Positions 7,403 to 14,875 of a DNA stretch of 64,000 nt are shown here, piece by piece. The position numbers and the translations under genes were made by a program. This stretch comes from CALIZF01 sp046292445. Lineage in GTDB: Bacteria > Pseudomonadota > Alphaproteobacteria > Rhodobacterales > Rhodobacteraceae. The notes beneath the pieces are model-generated. The model made no database searches and was not told where the DNA came from. It saw only the letters and a program-made list of their open reading frames with translations. Each line of letters starts with the position of its first letter. The first letter of the stretch is position 1. Where the stretch lies: NCBI GenBank assembly GCA_046292445.1, contig JBKBQT010000001.1:1-64000 (forward strand). Direction: 5' to 3'.

Positions 7403-8082
7403 TCACGCGGCGGGCGTCAGGATCGCCGTCGACGGCTCGCGGCCCGGCCGGAGGCCGCCCGCCGGCCCAACCCGCGCGGCAAGCGCCAGAACCGCGTCGA
7501 ACGATGCCGCCGCGCCCGCCGGGTAGTCGAGACCGGCGGCAAACCCGATCGACCCCTCGGCCAGTGCCGCATCGACGATCGCGGCCATGGCGGCGGGCGC
7601 GGCCTTTGCGGTCGAACCGGTCCATCACCCGGTGGCGCAGCGTGATGTGGCCGACGAGCAGGCCGCAGCTCACCGCCGGTGGTGCGTCGCGCAGGGCGGC
7701 GACATGATCGGCAAAGCGCGCAAAGCGGAACCATCCCGCGTCAAAGCCCAGCAGGTCGAGCGGCGGCGGCTGGCCGTCGAGCACGAGCGGCGCAGGCGAC
7801 ACGCCGCAATTGCCTGCCACCAGCGTCGTGACGCCTGCGACATCTTCAACGGCATGAGCGGGTGGACAGCAGCGCCCGGTCGTCGTGGGTGTGCACATCG
7901 ATGGACCCCGGCGCCACGACAAGCCCTGCGGCGTCGATCACCCGCGCGGCCCGATGCGCCAGCGCCGGTCCGACCGCCACGATACGGGCGTCCGTCACCG
8001 CGACATCGCCGCGAACACCCGGACTGCCGGTGCCGTCGATGACCGTTCCGCCCCGGATCAGAATATCGCATGTTCCGGTCAT
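7403..8082 (-). pseudogene. Decayed N-acyl-D-amino-acid deacylase (D-aminoacylase), frameshifted and truncated
   Basis: Fragments of one amidohydrolase appear in order but in different frames. ATG 8082, after a good GGAGGA, gives MTGTCDILIRGGTVIDGTG, then GLVVAPGSIDVHTHDDRALL with the HxH metal motif, and hits a stop at 7846. A second frame supplies PLMPLKMSQ. A third supplies GVTTLVAGNCGVSPAP, LDLLGFDAGWFRF and LVGHITLRHRVMDRFD. A fourth (from 7588) supplies AIVDAALAEGSIGFAAGLDYPAG. At least three frameshifts are needed, and the sequence ends at 7403 after about 215 codons, whereas intact D-aminoacylases are about 480 residues. Only the N-terminal half remains, so this is a real pseudogene, not a sequencing slip. 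The deletion end abuts the CoxG-like gene. Confidence 0.85.
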
Positions 8083-8509
8083 GACCTGTCCTCCGCCCGA
8101 GGAGCTTGCGGGCGGCGGTGGCGGGGCGGCAAGAAAATTCGGCGGGGTCTCGGACAAGGGAAATCGACGGTCCGGCGGAACCTGCGACACGAACGCCCTG
8201 CGCGCCGGCCGGCGCCGAACCCGGCCCAGCGGCGCCCGTCGCCCAGTCGCCTGGCCCCGCGCATGATGCGCCCGGATCACGGTTCGCGTTCCGGCAGATT
8301 TTGCGGCGCTGACCTGCCGTGTTGCACGATGCTGCGGCAACGGGGCATCCCGGTGCCAGTCGACGGAAGAAATCCGGGGTCACCGGGCGCGAAGGGTCAT
8401 GAGAATCGCCATCTGAGCCACCGAAAAATTTATTATATGGCGGATTGACGCATGGTGCGGCCTGTTCCTACGCTTTCCTTCGGGGAAATGTCACTCAGAG
8501 GGATCGCAC
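8083..8509. other. 427-bp gap between the pseudogene and the ABC importer operon
   Basis: I see no gene here. The left part lies upstream of the decayed amidohydrolase and includes its ribosome binding site. The right part is locally AT-rich (around 8426-8440) and ends in the putative promoter of the ABC operon. Short reading frames such as the 5-codon one at about 8400 show no coding signal. Confidence 0.6.
8445..8473 (+). promoter_or_regulatory. Possible sigma-70-type promoter of the ABC importer operon
   Basis: TTGACG (8445-8450), a 17-base spacer, then CTACGC (8468-8473), about 37 bp before the start of the binding-protein gene and next to an AT-rich patch. The -35 is good and the -10 is weak. 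Confidence 0.35.
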
Positions 8510-10135
8510 ATGGCCGACAAGACCAGGGATACGGCGTTCGATGCGCTGCGCACGGGCGACCGGCAGATGCTTCTGACGATGTTGCGCCGCGGGGCATCGC
8601 GGCGCGATGTTCTCGGCTGGATGATGGCGGCGGGGGCCTCTGCGGCGTTTGCCGGTTCGGCCTATACCGGCGCGGCGCATGCCCAGTCGATGACGCCCAA
8701 GCGCGGCGGCAAGATCACCTTCGGCGAGGTGGTTCACGGGCCGGACGATTCGCTCGACCCGACGCTGATATCGTCCTCCACCGACTATCACCGGGTGCGG
8801 ATGGTCTACAGCTCGCTCATCCGGCTCAGCGACAACCTCAGCCCGCAGGCGGAGATCGCCGAGGAGTTCATTCCCAACAGCGACGCGACCGAATGGACGT
8901 TTAAGCTGCGCCGCGGGGTGGAGTTCCATGACGGCAAGACGCTGACCGCCGATGATGTCCTCTATTCCATGAACCGCCACATGGGCGACAACTCGGCCTC
9001 GCGCGCCAAGGCGCTGGTCGCCGATGTGGAGCGCTGGGAGAAGGTGAACGACCACGAGGTTCGGGCGATCATGAAATCGCCCAACGCCGACCTGCCCATC
9101 GCGCTCGGCACCTTCCATTTCAAGATCGTGCAGGACGGCACGACCGACTTCGCCAAGCCGATCGGCAGCGGCCCCTTCCGGGTCGCCGAATTCACCCCCG
9201 GCGTGCGGTTCCGCGGCACGCGGTTCGAAAACTACTGGACCGGCGGGCCGTTTCTCGACGAGATCGAGAATTTCGGCATCGCCGACCCCGTCGCGCGCAC
9301 CAACGCGTTCCTCAACGGCGACATCGACGCGATGCAGAACGTGCCCATCAACGCCATCGACCGGGTGGCGAGCACGCCGGGCCGCACGATGCTCAACACC
9401 GAGACCGGCGCCTTCGTGTCGCTGGTCGCGCGGCAGGACATGGCGCCGGGCAACAACCCCGACTTCATGATGGCAGTCCGGTATCTGATGGACCGCGAGC
9501 GGTTGCTGAAGGGCACGCTGCGCGGCAACGGCACGCTGGGCAACGACCAGCCGATCAACCGTGTCTATGCCGACTGGTTCGACGGGCTGCCGCAGCGGAT
9601 GCTCGACCCCGACAAGGCGAAGTACCACTTCGACCGGTCGGGCATCGGCAGCACCGAGATCCCGCTGATCGCATCCGAGGTCGCCCCGGCATCGCTCGAA
9701 CAGGCGCTGTTCCTGCAGCGCGAGGCGGAAAAGATCGGGATGAAGATCGCCGTGCAGCGCGTGTCGACCGATGGCTACTGGAGCGCGGTCTGGCTCGTGG
9801 CGCCGTTCTGCGTGGCAAGCTGGAACATGCGGCCGACGGCGAACATCATGCTTACCCTCGCCTATCATTCCACCGCGCGCTGGAACGATTCCTACTGGAA
9901 GAACGAGATGTTCGACGACCTGCTGGTCAAGGCGCGGTCGGTGACCGATCCTGTCCAGCGCAAGCAGGTCTATGCCGATCTGCAGACGATGGTGCACGAG
10001 GGCGCAGGCACGATGATCCCGGTCCACCGCAACTTCATCGACGGGATCGCGAGCAATCTGCGCGGCTTCCCCAAGGCGCCGATCGGTTCCTACGGCGGCA
10101 ACGAGGGGCCGGAATACTACTGGATCGACGCGTGA
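8510..10135 (+). CDS. ABC transporter substrate-binding protein, family 5 (peptide/nickel type)
   Basis: A 541-residue periplasmic binding protein. The N-terminus has a Tat-like signal (RRGASRRDVLGWMMAAGASAAFAG) ending near AHAQS at about residue 63. The mature part has the SBP_bac_5 pattern: GGKITFGE, SLDPTLISSS, WTFKLRRGVEFHDGKTLTADDVLYSM, GSGPFRV and a PVQRKQVYADLQ C-terminal region. Such proteins bind oligopeptides, opines, nickel or other small solutes, and the ligand here cannot be read from sequence. It heads an operon with two permeases and no ATPase genes. The preceding amidohydrolase remnant hints at an ancestral D-amino-acid or peptide catabolic context, which is inference. Confidence 0.9.
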   Translation: MADKTRDTAFDALRTGDRQMLLTMLRRGASRRDVLGWMMAAGASAAFAGSAYTGAAHAQSMTPKRGGKITFGEVVHGPDDSLDPTLISSSTDYHRVRMVYSSLIRLSDNLSPQAEIAEEFIPNSDATEWTFKLRRGVEFHDGKTLTADDVLYSMNRHMGDNSASRAKALVADVERWEKVNDHEVRAIMKSPNADLPIALGTFHFKIVQDGTTDFAKPIGSGPFRVAEFTPGVRFRGTRFENYWTGGPFLDEIENFGIADPVARTNAFLNGDIDAMQNVPINAIDRVASTPGRTMLNTETGAFVSLVARQDMAPGNNPDFMMAVRYLMDRERLLKGTLRGNGTLGNDQPINRVYADWFDGLPQRMLDPDKAKYHFDRSGIGSTEIPLIASEVAPASLEQALFLQREAEKIGMKIAVQRVSTDGYWSAVWLVAPFCVASWNMRPTANIMLTLAYHSTARWNDSYWKNEMFDDLLVKARSVTDPVQRKQVYADLQTMVHEGAGTMIPVHRNFIDGIASNLRGFPKAPIGSYGGNEGPEYYWIDA

Positions 10136-10172
10136 GCCTTGCGCGCAGGGGCGCAGGCCGAGGGGACGGATC

Positions 10173-11126
10173 ATGCTCCTCGGCCTGATCCTGCGGCGGA
10201 TCGCGGTCGGGGCGGCGACACTGCTTTTCGTGTCGCTGGTGGTGTTCCTCGGCACCCAGGTGCTGCCGGGGGATGCCGCGCAACTGCGGCTCGGGCAGGA
10301 GGCGACACCCGAAAACGTCGCCGTCCTTCGCGAGCGGCTCGGCCTCGACCGGCCCCTGCACGTGCAATACCTCAGTTGGCTCGCAGGCCTCTTCACCGGC
10401 GATCTGGGCATCTCGCTGGCCAGCGACCGCCCGGTCCTGTCGATGATCGAGGCGCGGTGGTTCAATACGGTCGTCGTGGCCGCACTGACGGCGATGATCT
10501 CGGTGCCGCTGTCGATCGGCCTCGGCCTGATGGCGGCGATGTGGCCGGGCAGCGTCTATGACCGCGGGCTGACCCTTCTCAACGTCGGGCTCATCGCGGC
10601 GCCGGAGTTCTTCGTCGCCACCTGCCTTGTTGCGGTGTTCGTCCTGTCGCTCAACCTCGGCTCGGCCGTGGTGATCGGCAGCACGGCCGGCAAGGGGCCG
10701 CTGGAGCTGTTGCAGCATTTCATCTACCCCATCCTCACGCTTGCCATCGTCACGTCGAGCCAGATGATCCGCATGACGCGGGCGGCGCTGCTCAACGTGC
10801 TGACCGCGCCCTATATCGAGATGGCAGTGCTCAAGGGCGTGCCGCGGCGGCGGCTCGTGGTGCGGCACGCCTTGCCGAATGCGATCGGGCCGATCGTCAA
10901 CGTGGTGGCGCTGAACCTCGCCTATCTGATTTCCGGCGTCGTGGTGGTCGAGGTCTATTTCAGCTATCCGGGTCTTGCGATCCTGATGGTGCAGGCGGTC
11001 CAGACGCGCGACTTCATCGTGGTGCAGACGGTGGGGATGATGTTCTGCGCGGCCTATGTCTTCATCATCATGCTGGCCGATATCGCGTCGATCCTGTCGA
11101 ACCCGCGGCTGAGGCATCCGAAGTGA
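10173..11126 (+). CDS. ABC transporter permease, DppB/OppB-like
   Basis: A 317-residue inner-membrane permease with the DppB layout. An N-terminal helix (RIAVGAATLLFVSLVVFLGTQVLPGD) precedes a periplasmic segment, LRERLGLDRPLHVQYLSWL, and then five further helices. The EAA loop that contacts the ATPase is visible as YIEMAVLKGVPRRRLVVRHALPNAIGPIVN. It lies 37 bp after the binding-protein gene, and its stop overlaps the GTG of the next permease by 4 bases. It pairs with that gene as the membrane channel of a peptide-type importer. Confidence 0.92.
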   Translation: MLLGLILRRIAVGAATLLFVSLVVFLGTQVLPGDAAQLRLGQEATPENVAVLRERLGLDRPLHVQYLSWLAGLFTGDLGISLASDRPVLSMIEARWFNTVVVAALTAMISVPLSIGLGLMAAMWPGSVYDRGLTLLNVGLIAAPEFFVATCLVAVFVLSLNLGSAVVIGSTAGKGPLELLQHFIYPILTLAIVTSSQMIRMTRAALLNVLTAPYIEMAVLKGVPRRRLVVRHALPNAIGPIVNVVALNLAYLISGVVVVEVYFSYPGLAILMVQAVQTRDFIVVQTVGMMFCAAYVFIIMLADIASILSNPRLRHPK

Positions 11127-12001
11127 CCGCGTTGCCCGAAACCGCCCGGCCGGCCCGCAGGCAAAGCCCCCTGACCGCCTTCGGCTGGTTCGGGGTGGTG
11201 GTGCTGACGCTCTGGGCGATGATCGCGCTGGTCGGGCCGTCTGTCCTGCCGCTCGGCGAGAACGACCTGCCATTTCCGGACGATTACGGATCGTTTCAGG
11301 CGCCGCGGGCCGGGGCCTGGCTCGGCACCGACCAGCAGGATCGCGACGTGCTCACCCGGGTGGTCTACGGCGCCGGGCGCACGCTCGGCATCTCGTTCAT
11401 GGCGACGGTCCTCGGGTTCACCATCGGCATCTTTGCCGGCGTCGGGTCGGCCATCGTCGGCGGCAGGGTCGATCTGGTGGTCGCGCGCCTCAACGACGCG
11501 ATCCTGAGCCTGCCGAACATCATGCTGGGCCTGATCGCCATTGCCGCATTCGGGTCGTCGATCCCGGTGCTGATCCTCATCACGGGCTGTCTCTTCGCGC
11601 CCATCGCCTTCCGTCTGTCGCGCGCGCTGGGGATGGAGGTGATGACGCAGGATTTCGTCGAGGCGGCGCGGCTGCGGGGCGAGGGGATCCTCTGGGTGAT
11701 CCGGGCCGAGATCTGGCCGAACATCTGGCTGCCGCTCCTGTCGGAATTCGGGCTGCGGCTGATCTACATCACGCTGTTCGTCTCGAGCCTCAGTTTCCTC
11801 GGCCTCGGCATCCAGCCGCCGCAGGCCGACTGGGGGTCGATGGTGCGCGAAAACCTCGGCGCGCTGCAGTTCGGCGACAGCGCCTGGCCCGTCCTCGCGC
11901 CCGCCTTCGCCATCGCCAGCGTGACGGTGGCGATCAACTTCATCGTCGATGATGTGACCAACGCCGCCGGCCGCCGGGCGCCGCGGCGAAAGCGGGGCTG
12001 A
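11123..12001 (+). CDS. ABC transporter permease, DppC/OppC-like
   Basis: A 292-residue permease starting at GTG 11123 (GTGA overlap with the previous gene). The first helix (AFGWFGVVVLTLWAMIALVGPSVLPL) and the periplasmic WLGTDQQDRDVLTRVVYGAGRTL are typical of DppC. The EAA loop reads DFVEAARLRGEGILWVIRAEIWPNIW. The C-terminus has FLGLGIQPPQADWGSMVRENL and a basic tail (RRAPRRKRG). The operon stops here: the next gene is a response regulator, so the DppD/DppF ATPases must be encoded elsewhere or shared. Confidence 0.92.
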   Translation: MTALPETARPARRQSPLTAFGWFGVVVLTLWAMIALVGPSVLPLGENDLPFPDDYGSFQAPRAGAWLGTDQQDRDVLTRVVYGAGRTLGISFMATVLGFTIGIFAGVGSAIVGGRVDLVVARLNDAILSLPNIMLGLIAIAAFGSSIPVLILITGCLFAPIAFRLSRALGMEVMTQDFVEAARLRGEGILWVIRAEIWPNIWLPLLSEFGLRLIYITLFVSSLSFLGLGIQPPQADWGSMVRENLGALQFGDSAWPVLAPAFAIASVTVAINFIVDDVTNAAGRRAPRRKRG

Positions 12002-12070
12002 CGCGGCCCGGGCCGGGTGCGGCGCAACTTTGCACTTCTGCACCGGGCTTGCCTTGCGCTAAGGCGCAGC

Positions 12071-12775
12071 ATGGTCCGCCCGCATGTCGCCATCCTCGAC
12101 GACGAACCGCAGATCCGCCGCATCCTTGCCGATGCGCTGGAGGAGGCGGGGTTCCGCACCTCCACCTTCGCCCGCGCGCACGATTTCGAGGCGGCGCTGG
12201 CGCGCGGGGTGCCGGACGTCTGCCTCGTCGATCTCGGCCTGCCGGACCGCGACGGGCTTGCGGTGGTGCATCGCCTCGCGCTCGAATCCGGCGCGGCGAT
12301 CATCATCGTGTCGGGCCGCGCGCAGGTTCAGGATCGGGTCACGGGGCTGGAGCTCGGGGCGGACGACTACATCATCAAGCCCTTCGAGCCGGCCGAGGTC
12401 GTCGCCCGGGTGCGCGCCCGCCTGCGCAAGGGCCGCGGCGATTCGCCGAAAGCGGCGCAGACGGCCCGGTTCGACGGCTGGACGGCCCTTTTCGACCGCT
12501 ACGTGCTCGTCGCTCCGGACGGGGCCGAGGTGCCGTTCAGCCATGCCGAAGGCGAGGTGCTGCGCCTGTTCCTCGAGGCGCCAAAACGCCTCATCAGCCG
12601 CGCGCAGATGCAGGAGGCGCTGGGCGGGACGGCCGGCGACAGCTTCGACCGCGCGATGGACGTGCGCATCAGCCGCCTGCGCACCAAGCTCGGCGAAGAT
12701 CCGCGCAATCCGCGTCTGATCAAAACGATCTACGGCGCGGGCTACATCTTTCTCGGAGATGTGATATGGACGTGA
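12071..12775 (+). CDS. Orphan OmpR-family response regulator
   Basis: A 234-residue two-domain regulator. The receiver domain (1-120) has the acidic pair Asp10-Asp11, the phospho-acceptor Asp54 in CLVDLGLPD, and Lys103 in YIIKPF. The winged-helix DNA-binding domain (about 135-232) has FSHAEGEVLRLF, RAMDVRISRLRTKLGEDPRNPRLIKTIYGAGYIF. The start at 12071 gives the usual MVRPHVAILDDEP. No histidine kinase is adjacent. It follows the ABC importer by 69 bp on the same strand, and control of that importer is possible but not shown. Confidence 0.9.
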   Translation: MVRPHVAILDDEPQIRRILADALEEAGFRTSTFARAHDFEAALARGVPDVCLVDLGLPDRDGLAVVHRLALESGAAIIIVSGRAQVQDRVTGLELGADDYIIKPFEPAEVVARVRARLRKGRGDSPKAAQTARFDGWTALFDRYVLVAPDGAEVPFSHAEGEVLRLFLEAPKRLISRAQMQEALGGTAGDSFDRAMDVRISRLRTKLGEDPRNPRLIKTIYGAGYIFLGDVIWT

Positions 12776-12796
12776 CGCGCGGAATTGAACCGCGCG
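12776..12796 (+). repeat. Hairpin directly after the response-regulator stop codon
   Basis: CGCGCGG (12776-12782) and CCGCGCG (12790-12796) form a perfect 7-bp stem around AATTGAA, starting at the base after TGA. There is no T-run, so it is either a weak or Rho-assisted terminator, or an mRNA-stabilising 3' hairpin. Confidence 0.45.
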
Positions 12797-12844
12797 CCGG
12801 ACGTCTGCGTAGGTGTTCCGAGCGTTTGAAGGAGAGTATGCGTC

Positions 12845-13213
12845 ATGCGTCAGATCGCAGCCATCATCATCGCCGCCCTGCTGCCGCTGTCTGCGGCCGC
12901 CGATACGGCGCGGATCGAATCGCGCGACCAGTTCGTGGCGCTCGTCCGCGACCGTGCGTTGCATCTCACGGGCATCGCGGGGGTCGTGGGCGTCACCCTG
13001 CGGGTCAAGCCGGACGGGGCCATCGAAGGCAAGGCGAGCGGTTCCGAGGTCAAGGGCGCCTGGACCTGGGACAATGGCCTCTTCTGCCGCAACCTCGTCT
13101 GGGGCGAGCGCGATCTTGGCCCGAATTGCCAGGTTGTCGAGAAGCGGGGCGAGCGGTTGCGCTTCATCGCGGACCGGGGGCAGGGCCAGCACGCCGACTT
13201 TCGCCTGCGCTGA
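12845..13213 (+). CDS. Small secreted protein of unknown function
   Basis: A 122-residue protein with a clear Sec signal peptide (MRQIAAIIIAALLPLSAAADTA, cleavage near residue 19). The mature domain has a repeated-strand look, ending in the pattern GAWTWDNGLFCRNLVWGERDLGPNCQVV; its two cysteines could form a disulfide. It resembles a small Rhodobacteraceae family whose members are often mislabelled dihydrodipicolinate reductase. It has no Rossmann fold and cannot be that enzyme. RBS GGAGAG precedes it. Its converging neighbour is the DUF1674 gene. The function is unknown to me. Confidence 0.7.
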   Translation: MRQIAAIIIAALLPLSAAADTARIESRDQFVALVRDRALHLTGIAGVVGVTLRVKPDGAIEGKASGSEVKGAWTWDNGLFCRNLVWGERDLGPNCQVVEKRGERLRFIADRGQGQHADFRLR

Positions 13214-13231
13214 CCGCGGCGGCGCGCGCCG

Positions 13232-13417
13232 TCAGAAGTCGATTGCCAGCCCCTTGCGTTCCCAGTCACCATACCGCACCGGTTCCGGCCCCTTGCGGCC
13301 CCCGAGTTCGACCGGCATCGCCTGATCCGGCGCGGCGCGCCGGCGCGCCTCAGCCTCGGCCAGCGCGCGCCGGGCGGCGGGAGGAAGGGCATCGTCGGGG
13401 CGGGCGTCTTCGGGCAT
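13232..13417 (-). CDS. DUF1674 / SDHAF4-like protein (succinate dehydrogenase assembly factor family)
   Basis: A 61-residue protein ending in GGRKGPEPVRYGDWERKGLAIDF, the hallmark DUF1674 C-terminus. In mitochondria the family (SDHAF4) binds the flavinylated subunit SdhA before it joins SdhB. In bacteria it is widespread in Alphaproteobacteria with the same presumed role. The N-terminal half is Ala/Arg-rich and likely disordered or helical. The start at 13417 is divergent from rsmB, with the two 5' ends nearly touching. It converges with the secreted-protein gene (18-bp gap). Confidence 0.85.
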   Translation of the reverse strand: MPEDARPDDALPPAARRALAEAEARRRAAPDQAMPVELGGRKGPEPVRYGDWERKGLAIDF

Positions 13418-13463
13418 GGTGGGCTCTTTCTTCGCGGTCCTTACCACCGGGATATACCCCCGC

Positions 13464-14774
13464 GTGTCGGTGCGACAAGTGAATCGGCTGCAGGCGGCAA
13501 CAGATGGCGCCACTGCGGCGCGGGCGGCGGCGGCGCGGCTCGTCACCGGGGTCGTCGGCGCGCAGCAGGCGCTTGACGACCAGCTGGCCGATCCCGCCGG
13601 CCCGATTGCGGCACTCGGCCCCCCCGACCGCGCGCGGGCGCAGCGCCTTGCGACGGCGACGCTGCGCCGCATCGGGCCGGCCGAGGCGGTGCTTGCGCCG
13701 CTGCTGCGCCGCCCGCCGCCGGCCGTGCTGCGGGCGATCCTGTGCCTTGCCCTGAGCGAGCTTTCGGACCGGCCGCAGGATGCGCATGGCATCGTCGCGG
13801 CGGCGGTCGATCTGGCCCGCATGCTGGCGCCTGATGCGCATGCCGAGGGTTTCGTGAATGCCGTCCTGCGCCGGCTGGCAACCGGCGCCGATCCGCTGGA
13901 CGGCCAGCCGCCGCAGCGCCTGCCCGGCTGGCTGCGCGACCGGCTGGCGGCGGCCTGGGGCGGCAAGGCTGTCGCGGCGATGGAGGCGGCGCATGCGGCC
14001 GGCGCGCCGCTCGACCTCACGCCGCGCAGCACGGCCGAGGCGGGGGCGCTGGCCCGTGCGCTCGGCGCCGCGCGCCTGCCGCAAGGCAGCCTTCGGCTGA
14101 CCGCACCTGGGCAGGTGTCGGCGCTGCCCGGTTTCGCGGAAGGCGCATGGTGGGTGCAGGATGCCGCCGCCGCCATGCCGGCGCGCCTGCTGGCCGCCCG
14201 GCCGGGCGAGGCGGTGGCCGATCTTTGCGCCGCGCCGGGCGGCAAGACGCTGCAGCTGGCCGCGGCGGGGGCGCGGGTGACGGCGCTCGATCTCTCGCCC
14301 GGCCGCATGGCGCGGCTGGCCGAGAACCTCGCCCGTTGCGGCCTTGCGGCCGAAACGGTCGTGACCGATGCGCGCCGCTATGCCGGGGGGCCGTTCGACG
14401 CCGTGCTGCTCGATGCGCCCTGCACAGCGACCGGCACCATCCGCCGCCATCCCGACCTGCCCTTCGTCAAGCGCGCCAGCGATATCGCATCGCTGGCCGC
14501 GCTGCAGGCCGCGCTGATCGACCGTGCCGTGGCGCTGACCCGGCCGGGCGGGCGGATGGTCTATTGCACCTGCTCCATCCTGCCCGAGGAGGGCGAGGAT
14601 CAGGCCCGCGCCGCCCTTGCCCGCCACCCGGGCCTGACGCTGGCGACCGCCGATGCGGGCGGCCTGCCCAAGGGCGCGCGGCGGCCCGAGGGCTGGATCC
14701 GCCTCAGGCCCGACATGTGGGCGGATCGGGGCGGGATCGACGGGTTCTTCATCGCGCTGTTCCACCGCGCCTGA
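13464..14774 (+). CDS. rsmB: 16S rRNA (cytosine-C5) methyltransferase RsmB-type
   Basis: About 436 residues. The N-terminal NusB-like helical domain (LVTGVVGAQQALDDQL, RAILCLALSEL, GFVNAVLRRLA) precedes a SAM-dependent methyltransferase domain with DLCAAPGGKTLQLAAAGARVTALDLSPGRM, DAPCTATGTIRRHPD (general-base-side cysteine) and YCTCSILPEEGE (catalytic cysteine). This combination defines RsmB, which methylates C967 of 16S rRNA. The start is uncertain: GTG at 13464, 13470 or 13479 fits, and ATG 13416 would overlap the divergent DUF1674 gene. It leads a same-strand series with the heparinase-like gene, purH and lspA, a gene order common in Rhodobacteraceae. Confidence 0.88.
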   Translation: MSVRQVNRLQAATDGATAARAAAARLVTGVVGAQQALDDQLADPAGPIAALGPPDRARAQRLATATLRRIGPAEAVLAPLLRRPPPAVLRAILCLALSELSDRPQDAHGIVAAAVDLARMLAPDAHAEGFVNAVLRRLATGADPLDGQPPQRLPGWLRDRLAAAWGGKAVAAMEAAHAAGAPLDLTPRSTAEAGALARALGAARLPQGSLRLTAPGQVSALPGFAEGAWWVQDAAAAMPARLLAARPGEAVADLCAAPGGKTLQLAAAGARVTALDLSPGRMARLAENLARCGLAAETVVTDARRYAGGPFDAVLLDAPCTATGTIRRHPDLPFVKRASDIASLAALQAALIDRAVALTRPGGRMVYCTCSILPEEGEDQARAALARHPGLTLATADAGGLPKGARRPEGWIRLRPDMWADRGGIDGFFIALFHRA

Positions 14775-14875
14775 CGGCACCCGCCGCGCGACTGGCGCCG
14801 CGCCGTTGCCGCCGCTATGGTGCGGCCGGGCCGCTGGCCCCAAATCAGGCGGGCCGCAGGTCCCGAGGGCAGGCG

